Below are positions 60,915-64,000 of a stretch of 64,000 nt of DNA, piece after piece. A program made the translations under genes and the position numbers. The notes beneath the pieces are model-generated. The model was not told the DNA's origin. It worked only from the letters and a program-made list of their open reading frames with translations, and searched no databases. Source of the DNA: Thuidium tamariscinum (taxonomy: Eukaryota > Streptophyta > Bryopsida > Hypnales > Thuidiaceae); NCBI GenBank assembly GCA_947034885.2, contig OX344755.2:7876501-7940500 (forward strand), in the 5' to 3' direction. The stretch's first letter is position 1. Each line of letters begins with the position of its first letter.

Positions 60915-61244
60915 CACTAAAAAAGATATTTAGTGTTGAATTACATTTAGTGTAATTACTACCCTACCACACACAATACTAAATCTCAACTTTGGAGGAA
61001 TTAGTGTAGTGTTAAACTTGAATGCCTTGCCTCCGGCTTCTCTTCCATTCTGTCATCTCTTTCCTTGGCCTAACACTAAATGTAAACCTGACACTAAATA
61101 TAAACCTCTTCATATTTCGGATTTACCATAGAGTACTTTTATCGTTAGAAATTAGATTTAATGTTACTTACTTTAGTAGGGTTAATGATATTTAGTGTCA
61201 TGGTTTGTAAATAGTGTTGCTAATACTAAATATCCTTTTTAGTG
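60915..61244. mobile_element. CACTA...TAGTG miniature element flanked by TA
   Basis: CACTAAAAAAGATATTTAGT at the left and ACTAAATATCCTTTTTAGTG at the right are inverted, flanked by TA (60913-60914, 61245-61246). 330 bp, with internal repeats of CACTAAAT. CACTA ends suggest the CACTA superfamily, but that class makes 3-bp duplications; TA fits Tc1/mariner better. Class left open. Confidence 0.75.
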
Positions 61245-61246
61245 TA

Positions 61247-61781
61247 GCTGAGAAGAAGATAGTAACCCATTCACTAAAGTCTCTACCTCACTAACTATAG
61301 GTTTGCTTGTCAAAGCTTGATGGACCACTAAAGAGTTCATTAATTCTCTAACGCTCAATGGTCCTATGGAAACCTAAGTAACTCCAAGGCATTCTCTACT
61401 TGTTGCTATAACAAGCCTTTGCCATCCCTTTTGCTAAAACCACAAGAGATTTTCTAGCCCCAACCTACCACCTTTACTTTGACTCCACCAATCTTTCCTT
61501 GGAAAACCATTTGGCATGTTGCACCCAATAGGATTGTAGGAAATGCTCCTAGGAAATTATTGGAGGAAAATGTTAAAGCTGACAACAATTTTATTTTGTT
61601 GCAATTTGATAGAGTTGTTGTAAATCATTCAAAGGTTATATTGTAGTCACCAAACTAACAAAAGTAATATGCAAGTTTCATCGACGATGGTTATTTTAAC
61701 CACAATATTGAAGCCAATTAGTGGGGAAAAAAAAGAAAAAGAAAAAGAAAGGTTCATATAGATTTCATAATGAATACTTCA
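61247..61781. other. Spacer, no gene recognised
   Basis: Some protein-like composition at 61.26-61.56 kb but no conserved frame. Nothing else seen. Confidence 0.3.
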
Positions 61782-61785
61782 TTAA

Positions 61786-62745
61786 TCCCTAAAGCCCTAA
61801 ATTGTGTTTTTTTTGGCAACTTAGCAAATTTGGATAGCTCATTCTGAATGGATATTTTTTGTTTTTTTTCCTTGAAATTTTCACCAAACATTTTTCCTAG
61901 CAGTAGCTTTAAGGCTCAACAATTTTCATAACTTTTGATTACATGGTTAAAAAGTTATGGCATAATATGTTGTTTTCTATACTCGGTGGGCATACCAAAC
62001 AACTAACAAAACTTCTTTGAAAATCATTCTTTTAAGAAATAAAAATTTAAAATTGATTTATTAGAGTTATATCTATAAAGATTGCTTTGAATCATTCCAT
62101 TTTGATTAATGAGATGAAAGTTACAAGGAGTTTTAGTTTAAGTTAGTTTGCGGGTACGTAGTTAAAGAATCTCTATTCCCTACAAAAAAGTTTGAAATTT
62201 TTTATTTAATTTAATTTTAATATTTTTGAAAAAAATTAAAACATTGGGTGAAGATGTTTTGTTACAACATTACAATAATTGGGATCATAATTTTTTTCAT
62301 TTCCATAAATAAATTTTTTACATTTTAGTATTTTGAATCATTTTCTACTTCTTTCTTTCTACTTCTTTCTATTTACTATTTTTTTCCTATATGTTGTACA
62401 ATTCCAAATGATGAAATTTTTTATCATGTAACAAACTTGCATTGAAGGATGAATTCAAAGAATAATCACAATTTTGAACATTTTTTCATACAAATATGAC
62501 TCTGTGAAGTGTAGGTGCCCAAGTTTTTGCAAGGATAAAAAAAAGATTTTTGTCAATTCAAATGCTAATATCTTGCAATCTACACAATGAAAATTTCTGA
62601 AATTTTTTCTATATCTTTTCAAACCACCTTACTACAAGATCCTATGATCACATGTGTCACAAAAAAATTCTAAAATTTTGCACTTGTGTTATAAATCATA
62701 GTTTTGGAGTGGTTCTAGTAATACATAGTCCAAAACCTATAGGGG
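61786..62745 (-). mobile_element. TTAA-type miniature element, full copy 3 (reverse)
   Basis: TTAA|TCCCTAAAGCCCTAAATTG at the left and AAAACCTATAGGGG|TTAA at the right; the TTAA duplication is intact. 960 bp, collinear in reverse with 23.35 and 35.87 kb (TTTGGCAACTTAGCAAATTT, AGTTTGCGGGTACGTAGTTA, TTTTGGAGTGGTTCTAGTAA). Non-coding. Confidence 0.78.
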
Positions 62746-62749
62746 TTAA

Positions 62750-64000
62750 TGATGGATACAATCCATTTCATTTTGCATTCAATTTTAATGTTTTGCATTC
62801 TAAGTGTGTGAAATATAAAATTTTAATTATATTATATAAATAATTTTAATTTTAAATTCATCTAAACATTCAAAAGTAGGATTAGCAAAAACAATTTAAT
62901 TCAAATATGAACTAATTTTGTCAATAAAAACGATTTTTAAGAGTTGATAAACTACCAAAAACTATAAAAATGAGCATGAATGTTTGACGATAATTTAGAA
63001 GTAAAACACATTCAATTTTTGAATTTGTTTAGAATGCTTACATTTATAACATTTCTAATTCTTGTAGAAAACATGCTACAAACCAAAGATCCATCATTGG
63101 TCACCTTTCATTGGTGATGGTCGCTTCTTATCTACAATATTTATTTGGGTGGTTCATTGATAGTGTAACTACCTCCACATGTATATATTTTTCTATCATT
63201 TTTGATATCTTGAAGCTTTGAAATGGACTCATTACAAATATATTTGAAAAGAATAACAAAAAATATTAAAAAGGCAAATTAATATGGATAACTATAGTGA
63301 AAGATAAGGAAGGGAAATATATTTATCCCACTTTTGGGAAGACAAGAGCATATTTACATTGATAGGAGTAATAATAGTGACACTTGGAACAAAGAGAAAA
63401 TATCCATTCTACTACGTATATGATATTCGGCTATAAAAGCCACTCATTTCTTAGAGTCAGTCCTGTAAAATGCAACAAAATTGATACTCATCAATTGTAA
63501 AATGGATCCATAGAAGTAGTTGAATGGATTATTGATGATGGTAGAGTGCTTAAAGACCTCTCAAATGTTTGTTCTAAGGATATAGATGGATAAAATAAGA
63601 ACCATGGTAGATCCATTTTTGAATTAAGTGGCCACACATACATTGAATTTAAAAATGGGAAGATAAATTGCCATTTTATGGTTGAATATGAATCCAAAGT
63701 CATAAACAAGTGCATAAAGTGACAAATGGTTGGAATTAAGGTTGCTTTAAGAAATGCTGGCCAATGCTTATTAAAGAATAACAAAATCATTTTTCAAACC
63801 TCTAAGAGCCCTATTGGAGTTCAAGAATCTTTATTGCAAGAGGAAGGCACTTACTACAATGGTTCCTTTCTTACAAAAAACTAAAACTCCTCAAATGCCA
63901 AAACATTATTCACTTGAGTAATTGTAGAGGCTTGATTATTTTCTTAATAGAGTCTTTCAATTGCTACACAAGTAAATACAATATTAATAAGTAATATTTC
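62750..64000. other. AT-rich right end, no gene recognised
   Basis: The longest frame (99 codons, - strand, 63790-63491) lacks known motifs. No repeat boundary or RNA gene seen up to the window edge. Confidence 0.3.

Overview
The window looks like nuclear DNA of a land plant. The reasons are one intact, intron-bearing SQUAMOSA-promoter-binding-like (SPL/SBP-box) transcription factor gene of the SPL8 type at the left end, and plant-style miniature transposons (Stowaway-like, pogo/Lemi-like) elsewhere. The very AT-rich background would fit a moss or another non-seed plant, but the species cannot be fixed from sequence alone. This is a guess.

Layout. Positions 1-2527 are a relatively GC-rich upstream region and probable long leader. 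Positions 2528-6973 (possibly to 7186) hold the SPL8-like gene on the + strand, with seven well-supported coding exons and a possible eighth. From about 7.9 kb to the right end I find no intact gene. This 56 kb is AT-rich and filled with decayed DNA transposons and their short non-autonomous relatives. I saw no reverse transcriptase, integrase or paired long terminal repeats.

The main hidden find is a decayed piggyBac-type transposon on the - strand (about 11.6-16.7 kb). It is visible as conserved transposase blocks in broken frames and has a TTAA/CCCTTGAACAG end. Two copies of one foldback element have inserted into it. At least four further elements with CCCCTAAAG-like ends and TTAA target duplications lie at 23.35, 33.40, 35.87 and 61.79 kb, with truncated relatives at 16.9, 33.2 and 35.0 kb. 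They are plausibly piggyBac-mobilised miniature elements. One of them sits inside another.

A second large class duplicates TA. It includes an AGGTAGG-ended family (38.3, 48.0, 49.2, 49.6, 52.7, 53.2 kb, plus AGGTAG-ended elements at 21.1 and 58.7 kb), a canonical Stowaway with one of these nested in it (58.7-59.0 kb), a pogo/Lemi-like element (56.9 kb) and a CACTA...TAGTG element flanked by TA (60.9 kb). Other structures are a 2 kb foldback with a palindromic low-complexity core (21.07-23.09 kb), a 43.0 kb foldback, a long imperfect hairpin at 50.1 kb, a 138-bp tandem duplication at 50.5 kb, a perfect (AT)51 tract at 35.6 kb, and a decayed Myb/SANT-like gene on the - strand (18.5-20.3 kb). 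A richer-composition, protein-like region at 25.1-27.3 kb could not be identified.

Functionally, only the SPL8-like gene is likely to serve the organism. The rest reads as layered generations of cut-and-paste transposons whose nesting order can be read directly.
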